A stretch of DNA of 51,211 nucleotides from the NCBI GenBank assembly GCA_902595755.1, contig CACJRF010000001.1, positions 129,447 through 180,657 of the forward strand, given 5' to 3'. This document shows positions 24,836 to 33,574 of this stretch, one piece after another (the first letter of the stretch is position 1; every line of letters begins with the position of its first letter). The DNA comes from an uncultured Alphaproteobacteria bacterium (GTDB taxonomy: Bacteria; Pseudomonadota; Alphaproteobacteria; Methylaequorales; Methylaequoraceae). The notes below the pieces were generated by a model. The model was not told where the DNA came from. It ran no database searches and saw only the letters and a list, made by a program, of their open reading frames with translations. Both the position numbers and the translations under genes were made by a program.

Positions 24836-24914
24836 TTCGTAAAACAATTATTTCAATATTACTTTTTGTAAATATGTGTATTGTTATATTATTTATAACA
24901 ATTTATTTATAACC

Positions 24915-25520
24915 TTGGTAGTAACAAATAAAAATGACTATTACTCTGACCTTGACAACTCAGTTATCGGTATCGATGAGGTAGGAAGAGGCGCTTTGTG
25001 TGGGCCAGTTGTTTCTTGTGCATTAATACTTGAAGAAAATATTCGTCAAGAAAAACTATTTGAAGAAATTACAGACTCAAAAAAGTTATCTGAAAAAAAA
25101 AGATTAGAGATATCAATGATAATAAAGAGACATTCCAAGTTTAATATTGGGGTGAGTAATAATACAGAAATTGATAGATATAATATACTTAATGCTACGA
25201 GTATTTCCATGAAGAGAGCATATAGCAGGTTCAAAGACACAAAATTTAAAATAAAAATTGATGGGTTAGCAACTTTTAAGTTAAATGATAGGACAAGCTT
25301 TCATATAAAAGGAGATCAAAAATCTATAACTATTGCCGCAGCGTCTATCTTAGCTAAAGTATATAGAGATGATTTAATGATAAAACTTTCAAGTGATTAT
25401 CCTCAATATGGTTGGCTAAAAAATAAAGGGTATGGAACAAAAGAACATATTAGTGCTATTCACCAGTTTGGAATATCTGAATATCATCGAAGGAGCTTTT
25501 TAAAAAATCTAAATCTGTGA
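24915..25520 (+). CDS. rnhB: Ribonuclease HII
   Basis: Endonuclease that removes ribonucleotides embedded in DNA and RNA-DNA hybrids. The core reads GIDEVGRGALCGPV (the acidic pair of the active site), TDSKKLSEKKR, KIDG, and SITIAAASILAKVYRDDLM. The start is unclear: TTG 24915 gives about 201 aa and a normal N-terminus, while the open frame continues upstream to GTG 24876 with an atypical hydrophobic leader. Neither has a visible ribosome site. The C-terminal end (YHRRSFLKNLNL) is typical. The last 12 bp overlap the convergent histidine-kinase gene. Confidence 0.93.
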   Translation: MVVTNKNDYYSDLDNSVIGIDEVGRGALCGPVVSCALILEENIRQEKLFEEITDSKKLSEKKRLEISMIIKRHSKFNIGVSNNTEIDRYNILNATSISMKRAYSRFKDTKFKIKIDGLATFKLNDRTSFHIKGDQKSITIAAASILAKVYRDDLMIKLSSDYPQYGWLKNKGYGTKEHISAIHQFGISEYHRRSFLKNLNL

Positions 25521-26858
25521 TGATGGTAGTTTTATATTTACTTCCAACCCACCAAGTTCTGATGATTTTGTTAACCATACCTTCCCTTTAGTTGTTTCAA
25601 CAATATCTTTGACTATGTTCAACCCCAAACCAGTACCTGGAGTCTGCTCATCAAGTCTAAATCCTCGCGCAAAAACCTTTTTCATCTTATCTTGAGGTAA
25701 TCCTGGACCGTCATCAGAAAATACCATATGAATGTTATTATCGTTAGATTCTTTGATTTCCAGTAAAACTCTCTTACCTGCCCACTTACAACTATTTTCA
25801 ACTATATTTCCTATCACCTCTTCCATATCCTCAAAGCTACTTAAAACATAACCCTTTTCCAAATTAGAAGACATTTGTATATCTTTAGAAGGATAAAGTT
25901 TTAAAAAAATCCTAATCATCTTATTTGATAATTCGACAATATTTATTTTTTCTTTAGTTACTTTCCCTACTGAGTCTAAATGAGCTTTTTTTAAGTATCT
26001 ATCAATTTGTCTTTTCATTAATTGAACTTGGGTTGACAAAATTTTATCATTTTCATCAATTTCATTAGAAACTACTGCAAGTGGAGTTTTAAGTACGTGT
26101 GCTAAATTTCCTACATGGGTTTTTGCCCGCTTAATAATTTTTTCATTATGCTCTAGTAGGTTGTTAATTTCAGTTGCAAGAGGCTGTACCTCCAATGGAT
26201 ATGGGTCTTGAAGATTTTTTTCGTCTCCGTTCCTAATTTTAAAGAGAGCTGTCTTAATTTTATTTAGTGGTAATAAACCAAAGTTAACTTGTAAAAAAAC
26301 TGCGAACATTAAACCTACCCCTAAAGCAATAAGAATGGTTGATAAAGTATTATCAAATTTCTTAATATTTTCTTGATACTCTTGTGTGTCTCCTGACACA
26401 GTAAATGTAACTAGATTTTTGTATCCAGGAAATGATATTTTTCTTTGTATGATGTGTAATTTTTTCTTTTCAATTTTTTTTACTTGACGATCATTTGATT
26501 GCACTTGAGATACAAATTGCGATCTTCCACCTATAAGTCTTTTATCAATTGTAAAAACTTGATCCCACATACTTCTTGATCTTGCTAATGTTTTCGCACC
26601 ATCATTTATTTGCCAATACCAGCCAGAATAGGGTTGAAAATATCTAGGATCGCCAATTGTGCTTACAACAGTTATTCCATCTGAGGAATCAAGACGACTT
26701 GCACCTATCAATGTTTCTAATGACAAATTAAGTCTGTCATCGAACGCGTTGAAATTAGAGTTTTTGTTTAAATCAGAAAGAAGAAGGCCTGCCGAAACCA
26801 ATGTTAATATGATCCAAACAGTTGCACTAAAAAAAAGTCTTACGGCTAAAGAATTCAT
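25509..26858 (-). CDS. Sensor histidine kinase
   Basis: A 449-aa inner-membrane kinase with one helix at residues 9-28, a periplasmic sensor domain (~30-170), a second helix (~171-190), a linker and a kinase core. The phospho-acceptor is His254 in HVGNLAHVLKTPLAV. The ATP-binding boxes are NIVENSCKWAG, DDGPGLPQD and GTGLGLNIV. It belongs to the PhoQ/FeuQ-like group by layout. It lies 1 bp after the response regulator and is the last gene of PepSY-regulator-kinase. The ligand is unknown; divalent cations or osmotic/envelope signals are the usual ones in related systems. Confidence 0.93.
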   Translation of the reverse strand: MNSLAVRLFFSATVWIILTLVSAGLLLSDLNKNSNFNAFDDRLNLSLETLIGASRLDSSDGITVVSTIGDPRYFQPYSGWYWQINDGAKTLARSRSMWDQVFTIDKRLIGGRSQFVSQVQSNDRQVKKIEKKKLHIIQRKISFPGYKNLVTFTVSGDTQEYQENIKKFDNTLSTILIALGVGLMFAVFLQVNFGLLPLNKIKTALFKIRNGDEKNLQDPYPLEVQPLATEINNLLEHNEKIIKRAKTHVGNLAHVLKTPLAVVSNEIDENDKILSTQVQLMKRQIDRYLKKAHLDSVGKVTKEKINIVELSNKMIRIFLKLYPSKDIQMSSNLEKGYVLSSFEDMEEVIGNIVENSCKWAGKRVLLEIKESNDNNIHMVFSDDGPGLPQDKMKKVFARGFRLDEQTPGTGLGLNIVKDIVETTKGKVWLTKSSELGGLEVNIKLPSSQI

Positions 26859-26859
26859 T

Positions 26860-27525
26860 CTATTCTTTATCTAAGGATAAACGATAACCATAACCCCTTT
26901 CAGTTTTGATTAAATTCATACCCATTTTTTTTCGTAATCTGCCTATAAACACCTCTATTGTATTAGAATCCCTGTCGAAATCCTGATCATATATATGCTC
27001 AACTAACTCTGTTCTTGATATCACTTTATCTTGGTGATGTAAAAAATATTCTATTATCTTATACTCGTGTGAAGTTAATTTGAGTTTAGTTCCATTTAAA
27101 AAAACTTTATTTGACTTTATGTCAATCTTTAATGGACCACATTCTATATCTGATGTAGCGTGACCAGCTGACCTTCTTATTAAGGCTCTAAGCCTTGCTA
27201 ATAGCTCTTCCATCTGAAAGGGTTTCGCAACATAATCATCTGCTCCAGCATCAAATCCTGAAACTTTGTCACTCCATTGATCTCTAGCGGTTAGAATTAA
27301 TACTGGGAAATTTTTTTTATCCTTTCTCCATTTCTCTAAAACAGTTATACCATCAATTTTTGGGAGTCCAAGATCAAGTATAACAGCATCATAGGGTTCC
27401 GTATCTCCAAGGAAATGACCCTCTTCACCATCAACTGCAAAGTCAACGGAATAACCATTATCTTCTAATGATGTCTTAATTTGTTGGTTTAAATTAGGAT
27501 CATCTTCAATAACTAAAATTCTCAA
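26860..27525 (-). CDS. OmpR/PhoB-family response regulator
   Basis: A 221-aa transcription factor: receiver domain with acidic pocket Asp8/Asp9, phospho-acceptor Asp51 (VILDLGLPKIDG) and conserved Lys in DYVAKPFQMEEL, followed by a winged-helix DNA-binding domain (LTSHEYKIIEYFL, VEVFIGRLRKKMG-like region, TERGYGYRL). The start codon is TTG 27525, which overlaps the PepSY stop (TTGA) and has GGAG 7 nt upstream (27536-27533). It is the partner of the histidine kinase immediately downstream. Target promoters cannot be read from this window. Confidence 0.95.
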   Translation of the reverse strand: MRILVIEDDPNLNQQIKTSLEDNGYSVDFAVDGEEGHFLGDTEPYDAVILDLGLPKIDGITVLEKWRKDKKNFPVLILTARDQWSDKVSGFDAGADDYVAKPFQMEELLARLRALIRRSAGHATSDIECGPLKIDIKSNKVFLNGTKLKLTSHEYKIIEYFLHHQDKVISRTELVEHIYDQDFDRDSNTIEVFIGRLRKKMGMNLIKTERGYGYRLSLDKE

Positions 27526-27851
27526 TTATCTTCTCCGGAGATGACTGAAAGTACAGTTGAGGTACCTGCGTCAACTCTTAATTGTTTAACATTGTTTTTG
27601 TTATCGATTATCATAATATCATAAACCCAACCAAACAAACCTTTTTCATTATCCTTAAGGTTAATAGATATGACTCTTCCGTTAAAATTTTTAGTAATAT
27701 TTGTTAATATTTCGTTCAATGGTAATATTTCTCCCTCATTTACAGCCTTAATTGCTTTCTCATGATCATTAATAGTTTCAGAATAAATATCATTTTGAAA
27801 AAGAACAAAAAATATTAGTGAAATTAAAAATAATTTTGAAAAATTTAGCAA
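27522..27851 (-). CDS. Small periplasmic PepSY-domain protein
   Basis: A 109-aa exported protein: signal peptide (LFLISLIFFVLFQNDIYS) then one PepSY-type domain (HEKAIKAVNEGEILPLNEIL ... YDIMIIDNKNNVKQLRVDA ... VLSVISGEDN). It begins at a TTG (27851) backed by AGGGGAGG at 27863-27856, and overlaps mutY by 7 bp and the regulator by 4 bp. PepSY proteins inhibit or tune partner proteins in the periplasm. Small periplasmic modulators encoded just before FeuP/FeuQ-type pairs are known in rhizobia (FeuN). A role restraining the adjacent kinase is therefore a reasonable inference, not shown here. Confidence 0.82.
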   Translation of the reverse strand: MLNFSKLFLISLIFFVLFQNDIYSETINDHEKAIKAVNEGEILPLNEILTNITKNFNGRVISINLKDNEKGLFGWVYDIMIIDNKNNVKQLRVDAGTSTVLSVISGEDN

Positions 27852-28906
27852 AAAACCTCCCCTTGGATTTTTTTCATTAATACTGAGGATGGCTTATTTA
27901 CAATATCCTCTGTCAAAACCCATTCATAATTTGCAAATTCTTTTTTGCTATTTAACTTTATCTCAATTATAAATAGTTTCAAATGGAAATGGCTAAAGGT
28001 ATGTTTTATGAATTTACTGAAAACGTGTTTGTAGGTTATAGAGTTTATTTTTTGCCAATTATTTCCAATTTGTTTTAATAATTTTTTTTCATCTAATTCA
28101 TTATTATTATCAATAAAGCTTGTCATCGGGAAACAATATAAATTTTCAAGCATTCTATCTCCTGACCTTTGAAGTAAAACCGAGTCTTTAAATTTTATAT
28201 AATATGTTATCCCAATCTTTTTTTTTACTAATTTTTTTTCTGTCTTTAGCTCGGTATTTCCTTCATATTTACATTCATTTTTTACTGGACAGGCCAAACA
28301 GTTTGGTTTTTTATTTGTACAGACTAAATTAGCCAAATCCATCAAAGCTTGGCAATAAGATCCATTATTACGAAGTGGTGTAAGTTCTGTTGCAATATTC
28401 TTTATGTTTTTTTCTAAATTTGGCTTATTTTTCTCAAGGTTGAAAGTCCGAGTAACTATCTTTTTTATGTTACTATCAATAACAGCACAGTTTTGATCAA
28501 ATAGTATTGCACAGATTGCACTTGAAACATAGTCACCAATACCGGGAAGTTTTTTTAGTTCTTCTAGATTTAACTTTATTTTTTTTTTTTTTAGAATCTC
28601 TTTTGCTAAATAAAGATTTTTAGCTCTCTGATAATATCCCATTCCTTGCCAAATAATAAGTATTTCATCTAATGATGCCTCAAAAAATGTCTCAAGGTTT
28701 GGCCATTTTTCTATAAATTTATTGTAATATGGTATTACAGTTTTCACTGTTGTCTGTTGAAGCATTATCTCAGATATCCAAATGTTATAAAAATGTTGAT
28801 TTTTTTTTTGCCTCCATGGAAGATTTCTTTTATTTTTTGAATACCATCTTAAGATTTTTTTTTGCCAAGCAGTCTTGAATTTTTTTTTTATATGGTAATA
28901 TTGCAT
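27845..28906 (-). CDS. mutY: A/G-specific adenine glycosylase
   Basis: A 353-aa base-excision enzyme that removes A mispaired with 8-oxoG. It has ISEIMLQQTTV (catalytic Glu46), the helix-hairpin-helix LKKLPGIGDYVSSAI (residues ~118-131), catalytic Asp144 (AVIDSN), and the cluster ligands Cys196, Cys203, Cys206 and Cys212 (spacing 6-2-5). A C-terminal NUDIX-like domain for 8-oxoG recognition follows. Its ATG overlaps the ATG of the divergent DUF721 gene, and no ribosome site precedes it. A good promoter lies just inside the neighbouring gene, so its mRNA probably has almost no leader. Confidence 0.95.
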   Translation of the reverse strand: MQYYHIKKKFKTAWQKKILRWYSKNKRNLPWRQKKNQHFYNIWISEIMLQQTTVKTVIPYYNKFIEKWPNLETFFEASLDEILIIWQGMGYYQRAKNLYLAKEILKKKKIKLNLEELKKLPGIGDYVSSAICAILFDQNCAVIDSNIKKIVTRTFNLEKNKPNLEKNIKNIATELTPLRNNGSYCQALMDLANLVCTNKKPNCLACPVKNECKYEGNTELKTEKKLVKKKIGITYYIKFKDSVLLQRSGDRMLENLYCFPMTSFIDNNNELDEKKLLKQIGNNWQKINSITYKHVFSKFIKHTFSHFHLKLFIIEIKLNSKKEFANYEWVLTEDIVNKPSSVLMKKIQGEVFC

Positions 28907-29240
28907 GATGCGAAGAAAGAATTATAACTCATCTCTCTCTAAAATTTCAACTCTTCTTCCAAAAGTACTTAAAAATTTAAAAAAAAATAATAAAAATAGT
29001 TCAAAATTACTTGAGCTCAAAATGAAGTGGGACGACATAATTGAAGATAAGATTTCTAAAGATATTTTCGCTGAATCAATTAAAAAATTAAATAATAAAA
29101 ATGTTTTGATAATTATCTCAAAAAAACCTAATTTAATAGAGATATCATACTCATCTGAAATGATTAAAAATAAGATAAACAAACATTTTAATGAATGTTT
29201 TATAGATGGTATAAAGTTCAAAAGATCGTTACATTGTTGA
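28905..29240 (+). CDS. DUF721 (DciA-related) protein
   Basis: A 111-aa basic protein whose core, LELKMKWDDIIEDKISKDIFAESIKKL...NVLIIISKKPNLIEISYSS, follows the DUF721 pattern of L-x-x-x-W-x-x-I-(V/I)-G/E ... L-x-(V/I)-x-(V/I). DciA, the defined member, loads the replicative helicase in bacteria lacking DnaC. Whether this short alphaproteobacterial form has that role is not certain. The order mutY/DUF721/DsbA/smc is common in the class. Start codons ATG 28905 and ATG 28908 are adjacent; the first overlaps the mutY start on the other strand. Confidence 0.8.
   Translation: MMRRKNYNSSLSKISTLLPKVLKNLKKNNKNSSKLLELKMKWDDIIEDKISKDIFAESIKKLNNKNVLIIISKKPNLIEISYSSEMIKNKINKHFNECFIDGIKFKRSLHC
28921..28950 (-). 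promoter_or_regulatory. Sigma-70-type promoter of mutY, inside the DUF721 gene
   Basis: On the minus strand, TTGAAA (28950-28945) and a perfect TATAAT (28926-28921) are separated by 18 bp. Only 14 bp separate the -10 box from the mutY ATG. Transcription would begin about seven bases before the start codon. The promoter lies within codons of the oppositely oriented DUF721 gene, which begins at 28905. Confidence 0.6.
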
Positions 29241-29262
29241 TTTTTTATGGTAGAAAATTGTA

Positions 29263-29874
29263 ATGATAAATAGTTTTAAATATACATTAATTTCATTAAC
29301 TCTTTCATTTGTTTTTTTGCTAAATAATAGCTATGCAAGGATTGTTGACACCATTGAAGCGCTTGAAAACAAATCGATAGGCGAGAAAGAGGCTCCTATT
29401 AAAATGATTGAATTTGCATCTTTAACTTGCGGTCATTGTGCAAAATTTCACAATGAAGTCTTCCCTTTAATAAAAGAAAATTATATTGATACTGGAAAAA
29501 TCCACTTCACATATAACGATTTCCCACTTGATAAGTATGCCCTCAAAGCATCTGTAATTGCTAGATGTTCAGGTAACCAAAAATTCTTTAGTTTTCTTAA
29601 AGTTTTGTACAGTAAACAAAAAGACTGGACTAGAACTCAAGATCCTTTCAAGTCATTGTTAAAGATCGCAAAACTTGGAGGTTTAAAAAATGACGAAATA
29701 AAAGTTTGCGTTGGAAATAAATCTATTGAAGATGGTCTTCTTAAGCAAAGATTAAAATCAACTAAAACTTATGATATAAAGGCAACCCCAACTATTTATT
29801 TAAATGCAAAAAAATATGATGGTGATTTAACATATGAAGCTTTAAAACTTAAAATTGAATCATTATTGAAATAA
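29263..29874 (+). CDS. DsbA-family periplasmic thiol-disulfide oxidoreductase
   Basis: A 203-aa thioredoxin-fold protein with signal peptide (ISLTLSFVFLLNNSYA) and active site LTCGHCAKFH (Cys56, Cys59). The DsbA-type helical insertion is present, and the cis-proline region reads IKATPTIYLN. A CGHC centre is oxidising, so it probably introduces disulfides into exported proteins such as the two-Cys EipB-like protein. DUF721, this gene and smc follow each other with gaps of 22 and 6 bp. The family also contains alphaproteobacterial homologues annotated as BdbD-like or 'DsbA family protein'. Confidence 0.92.
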   Translation: MINSFKYTLISLTLSFVFLLNNSYARIVDTIEALENKSIGEKEAPIKMIEFASLTCGHCAKFHNEVFPLIKENYIDTGKIHFTYNDFPLDKYALKASVIARCSGNQKFFSFLKVLYSKQKDWTRTQDPFKSLLKIAKLGGLKNDEIKVCVGNKSIEDGLLKQRLKSTKTYDIKATPTIYLNAKKYDGDLTYEALKLKIESLLK

Positions 29875-29880
29875 AATAAA

Positions 29881-32800
29881 TTGTTTACAGTAAAAAAATT
29901 AAAAATATCAGGATTTAAATCTTTTGCCCACTCAACAGAAATTTTGATAGAAGATGGTGTCACAGGGATAATTGGTCCTAATGGGTGTGGTAAATCAAAT
30001 ATTTTTGAGGCTATTAGATGGGTAATGGGGGAATCATCATCTAAGAGTCTCAGGTCAAGTTCGCAGGATGAAATTATTTTTAATGGTACTCAAAGTATTC
30101 CAGCAAAGAATTTTGCTGAAGTAAGTCTTGAATTAAACGATTTTGAGGGTAGCATTCCAAATCTCGAAACTAATGATGAAAAAAAGGTTGTAATATCACG
30201 AATTCTAGAAAGAGGTGTTGGATCTTTTTTTAAAATTAATGATAAAGATGCAAGAGCAAAAGACGTTAGTATTATGTTCTACGACTCTGGAAGCGGAGCT
30301 AGATCGAGCTCAATAATTAGTCAGGGAAATATAGACCAAATAATAAACTTCAAACCCATAGATAGAAAAATAATCCTAGAAGATGCTGCTGGAACGTCTG
30401 GATTACAAGCGAGACGTCATGAATCTGAACTTAAGCTACAGTCAACTGAGGGAAATTTAGAAAAAATTGACTTAAATCTAAATAATTTATACGAAAATCA
30501 AAAAAGTTTATCAAGACAAGCAAGACAAGCTGAGAGATATGAACAAATGTCAAAAGATATTAAAAATTTACAATCTAAAATTCTATTTTTAGATTGGAAA
30601 AGAATCGAGCTAAATCTTAATAAAGATCTAGAAAAAAAACAAAAATTGTCTGATGAAGTAGAATTGGTTCTCTCAAGCATTCAAGAAGTAAATAATAAAA
30701 ATGATCTAAATAAAGAAACCTTAACAAAGCTTCAGAATGAAAAAGAAGTTTTAAATCAAAATCTTTTCAAACTTGAAAAAAAGATAAGTGAACAGAAGAA
30801 TAAAATTGAAAATATTAAAAATAAAAAAAATGAAATTCAAAGATTTCTCGAAACAGTTCAAAAAGACAAAAATAACGAAAAAAACAATCTAACTGAAATC
30901 ATTGAAAATATAAAGAAAACGGAAATTGAAATTACAGATTTAAATTCAAAAGATTTAGAAAAAGATAAACTAAATGAATTATTAAAAAATGAAAAAAAAA
31001 TTAAAGATCAAATAAAACAACTTGAAACATTGTATGTAAATGAAATTCAATTGACTCTTGGGGAAGAATTTAAATTTGATAGCCTAAAAGAAAACAAAGA
31101 AAATTTAGAAAAAGACATAAAAAATGTTATTAGCGAAATTAATACACTAAACAATAAGAATAAGGATGATCAACTAGTCTTATCAAACTTAAATAAAGAT
31201 CTAAATATATTAAAAAAATCTAATGATCATTTTCAATCACAAATTTATGAGAAAAAAAAAGATCTTAGAGATATGGAAAAAAAAAAAACATCACTTTTTA
31301 AAGAGATTAAGTCCTATTTAGAAAAAATTGAGATACTGTCCTTACAGCAAAAAGAAACACAGACTGAAATCAAAACCTTAACAGAAATTACAGGAAATAA
31401 TTTATTATCTGACAAATCAGTAGTAAATTTGCTCAAAATCAAGAAAGGGTTCGAGAATGCTGTTTACGCTGCTTTAACTCTTGAACTTGATGCAACATTA
31501 ACAAATTCAAAAAAACGTTGGGTGAAGGGTGAAGTAAATAATCTAACAAATATTGAAAACCCCTTATCTGATTATGTTGAAAGTCCTAAAGAATTACTTC
31601 CAATATTATCACAAATTAGATTTATAGATAATGATAGTCATGCAATTGATTTACAAAAAAAACTGTCGGTTGGACAAATGCTTGTAAATAAAGCAGGAAC
31701 TATATGGAGATGGGACGGATTTATATCAGAAGATAATCTTCAGAAAAAAAAGATAATTGATTCTCATTTGCGCATAACAAAATTACGTGAGGATGAAAAA
31801 GTAATAAAAAAAAAATTATCTGACCATGGGCAGTTTAAAGAAATCAAAATTAATGAAGAAAATAATATTGCAAAAAAACTTCATACAGTTAATTCATTAA
31901 TTGAAGATCTATACAAAAAAAGTGATCATTTGACACTTAAAATATCAAAACTGAGTGAACAAATATCAATTATTAATCTTAATATTGATAATAATAATAG
32001 TAAAACGTCTCAACTTGAAAGCATCCTCAAAAAATCAAAAAATAAATTAGAGGAAATGAATGCTTCTCAGACTGCCTCAATTAAGAATAATAAAACTAGT
32101 ACAGATAATTTTCAAAATAAAATATCTGAACTAGATAACAATCTTGAAAAAATAAGAAATGAGATCAACCTGTTAAAACAAAAAATTATGCGAGAAGAAC
32201 TTAACAAGAGTTACTATCAAAATGATCTGGTAAAGAGTAAAAGAATGTTTGAGGAAGCTTCAAAAAAAATTGTCATACTTGAAAAAAGAGAAAAGTTTTA
32301 TAACGAAGAAAATTCAAAGCTTGAAGATCTGCCGTTAAATTTATTGGAGAGTATTGATAATATTCAAGGTGAGATAAATAATATTTCAAGTAAAATAAAA
32401 ATTAACTTAGAGAATCAAAATTCTGTATCACAGAAAATATCAACTAATGAAAAGAATCTAATAAAAATTAATAGAGATAGAGAAGCAAAACAAAATGAAA
32501 TTACTATTATTCAAACAAACATATCTAACAATAAAAATTTAGAGAAAAACTTTAGAGAAACAATTTTTCAAAAGACATCAAGGCAGCCAGAAGATTTACA
32601 GGAATTAATTGCGAAGGAAGTAAATATAGATAATCACATAAATTTAACCAATAATTTAGAAAGATTAATTGGACAAAGAGAACAAATGGGGCCAGTAAAT
32701 CTAAGAGCCAAATTAGAAGAACAGGAAATTAAAAATACTATAGATGAACTTGAGCTGGAAAAGAATGACCTTGTCCAAGCTATTGATAAGTTGAGGATTG

Positions 32801-33309
32801 CTATATCTAAAATTAATAATGAGGGTAAAAAAAGATTAATTGAAGCATTTGAAAAAGTTGATAAAAATTTTCGTGATTTATTTAAAAAACTTTTTGATGG
32901 TGGGGAAGCAAAATTAGAATTAATTAGATCTGAAGATCCTTTACAAACTGGAATAGAGATTTATGCAAGACCTCCGGGGAAAAAATTATCCTCCCTTTCT
33001 TTGTTATCTGGTGGTGAAAAAACATTAACGGCTATTTCTCTGATATTTTCTATATTCTTAATTAATCCATCTCCTATTTGTATTCTAGACGAGGTTGATG
33101 CCGCACTTGATGAAATTAATGTTCAAAAGTTTTGTAAACTTTTGGAAGAGCTAAAAAATAATACTAAAACAAAATTTTTAATAATTACTCATAATAAAAT
33201 TACAATGTCCTCACTGGATAGGGTTTATGGTGTTACAATGGCTCAAAAAGGAATTTCTGATGTTGTTTCTGTTGATTTTGAACAAATAGATCTTAAAAAA
33301 GCTGTATGA
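29881..33309 (+). CDS. smc: Chromosome segregation protein SMC
   Basis: A 1142-aa ATPase of the bacterial condensin. The N-terminal Walker A is GPNGCGKSN (residues 32-40). A long Lys/Glu/Asn-rich coiled coil follows to a hinge at roughly 500-640 (LLKIKKGFENAVYAALTLELDA... AGTIWRWDG), then the returning coil. The C-terminal head has LSLLSGGEKTLTAI and the Walker B PICILDEVDAALDE. It starts with TTG 29881, 6 bp after the DsbA-like gene, with no clear ribosome site; no better start lies nearby. Its stop overlaps the atpI start by 4 bp (ATGA). Confidence 0.96.
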   Translation: MFTVKKLKISGFKSFAHSTEILIEDGVTGIIGPNGCGKSNIFEAIRWVMGESSSKSLRSSSQDEIIFNGTQSIPAKNFAEVSLELNDFEGSIPNLETNDEKKVVISRILERGVGSFFKINDKDARAKDVSIMFYDSGSGARSSSIISQGNIDQIINFKPIDRKIILEDAAGTSGLQARRHESELKLQSTEGNLEKIDLNLNNLYENQKSLSRQARQAERYEQMSKDIKNLQSKILFLDWKRIELNLNKDLEKKQKLSDEVELVLSSIQEVNNKNDLNKETLTKLQNEKEVLNQNLFKLEKKISEQKNKIENIKNKKNEIQRFLETVQKDKNNEKNNLTEIIENIKKTEIEITDLNSKDLEKDKLNELLKNEKKIKDQIKQLETLYVNEIQLTLGEEFKFDSLKENKENLEKDIKNVISEINTLNNKNKDDQLVLSNLNKDLNILKKSNDHFQSQIYEKKKDLRDMEKKKTSLFKEIKSYLEKIEILSLQQKETQTEIKTLTEITGNNLLSDKSVVNLLKIKKGFENAVYAALTLELDATLTNSKKRWVKGEVNNLTNIENPLSDYVESPKELLPILSQIRFIDNDSHAIDLQKKLSVGQMLVNKAGTIWRWDGFISEDNLQKKKIIDSHLRITKLREDEKVIKKKLSDHGQFKEIKINEENNIAKKLHTVNSLIEDLYKKSDHLTLKISKLSEQISIINLNIDNNNSKTSQLESILKKSKNKLEEMNASQTASIKNNKTSTDNFQNKISELDNNLEKIRNEINLLKQKIMREELNKSYYQNDLVKSKRMFEEASKKIVILEKREKFYNEENSKLEDLPLNLLESIDNIQGEINNISSKIKINLENQNSVSQKISTNEKNLIKINRDREAKQNEITIIQTNISNNKNLEKNFRETIFQKTSRQPEDLQELIAKEVNIDNHINLTNNLERLIGQREQMGPVNLRAKLEEQEIKNTIDELELEKNDLVQAIDKLRIAISKINNEGKKRLIEAFEKVDKNFRDLFKKLFDGGEAKLELIRSEDPLQTGIEIYARPPGKKLSSLSLLSGGEKTLTAISLIFSIFLINPSPICILDEVDAALDEINVQKFCKLLEELKNNTKTKFLIITHNKITMSSLDRVYGVTMAQKGISDVVSVDFEQIDLKKAV

Positions 33310-33566
33310 CCAAACAAAAAATATCACCCAAATTAGTTTTAAAGAATAAAAAAAATACTCCAAAAAAAATATCTGGATATGGAATTGGTATGAAAATCTC
33401 TTTGGATTTATTGTCTTCAATATTAGTAGGTGCAATGATAGGACTCGGAATAGATAATTTTTTTTCAACAAAACCTATATTTTTATTAATATTTTTGGTA
33501 TTAGGAATAATTGCAGGTTTTTATAATTTATATAAATCAGCTCAAAATTTAAATAAAAATGATTAG
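33306..33566 (+). CDS. atpI: ATP synthase protein I (F0 assembly factor)
   Basis: An 86-aa protein with a basic N-terminus and two helices (LDLLSSILVGAMIGLGID and IFLLIFLVLGIIAGFYNLY) ending in YKSAQNLN, the AtpI/AtpZ layout. It helps assemble the c-ring or imports Mg2+. It precedes atpB by 8 bp and overlaps the end of smc by 4 bp, so translation of the F0 operon may be coupled to smc. Confidence 0.9.
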   Translation: MTKQKISPKLVLKNKKNTPKKISGYGIGMKISLDLLSSILVGAMIGLGIDNFFSTKPIFLLIFLVLGIIAGFYNLYKSAQNLNKND

Positions 33567-33574
33567 AGGTTAAT

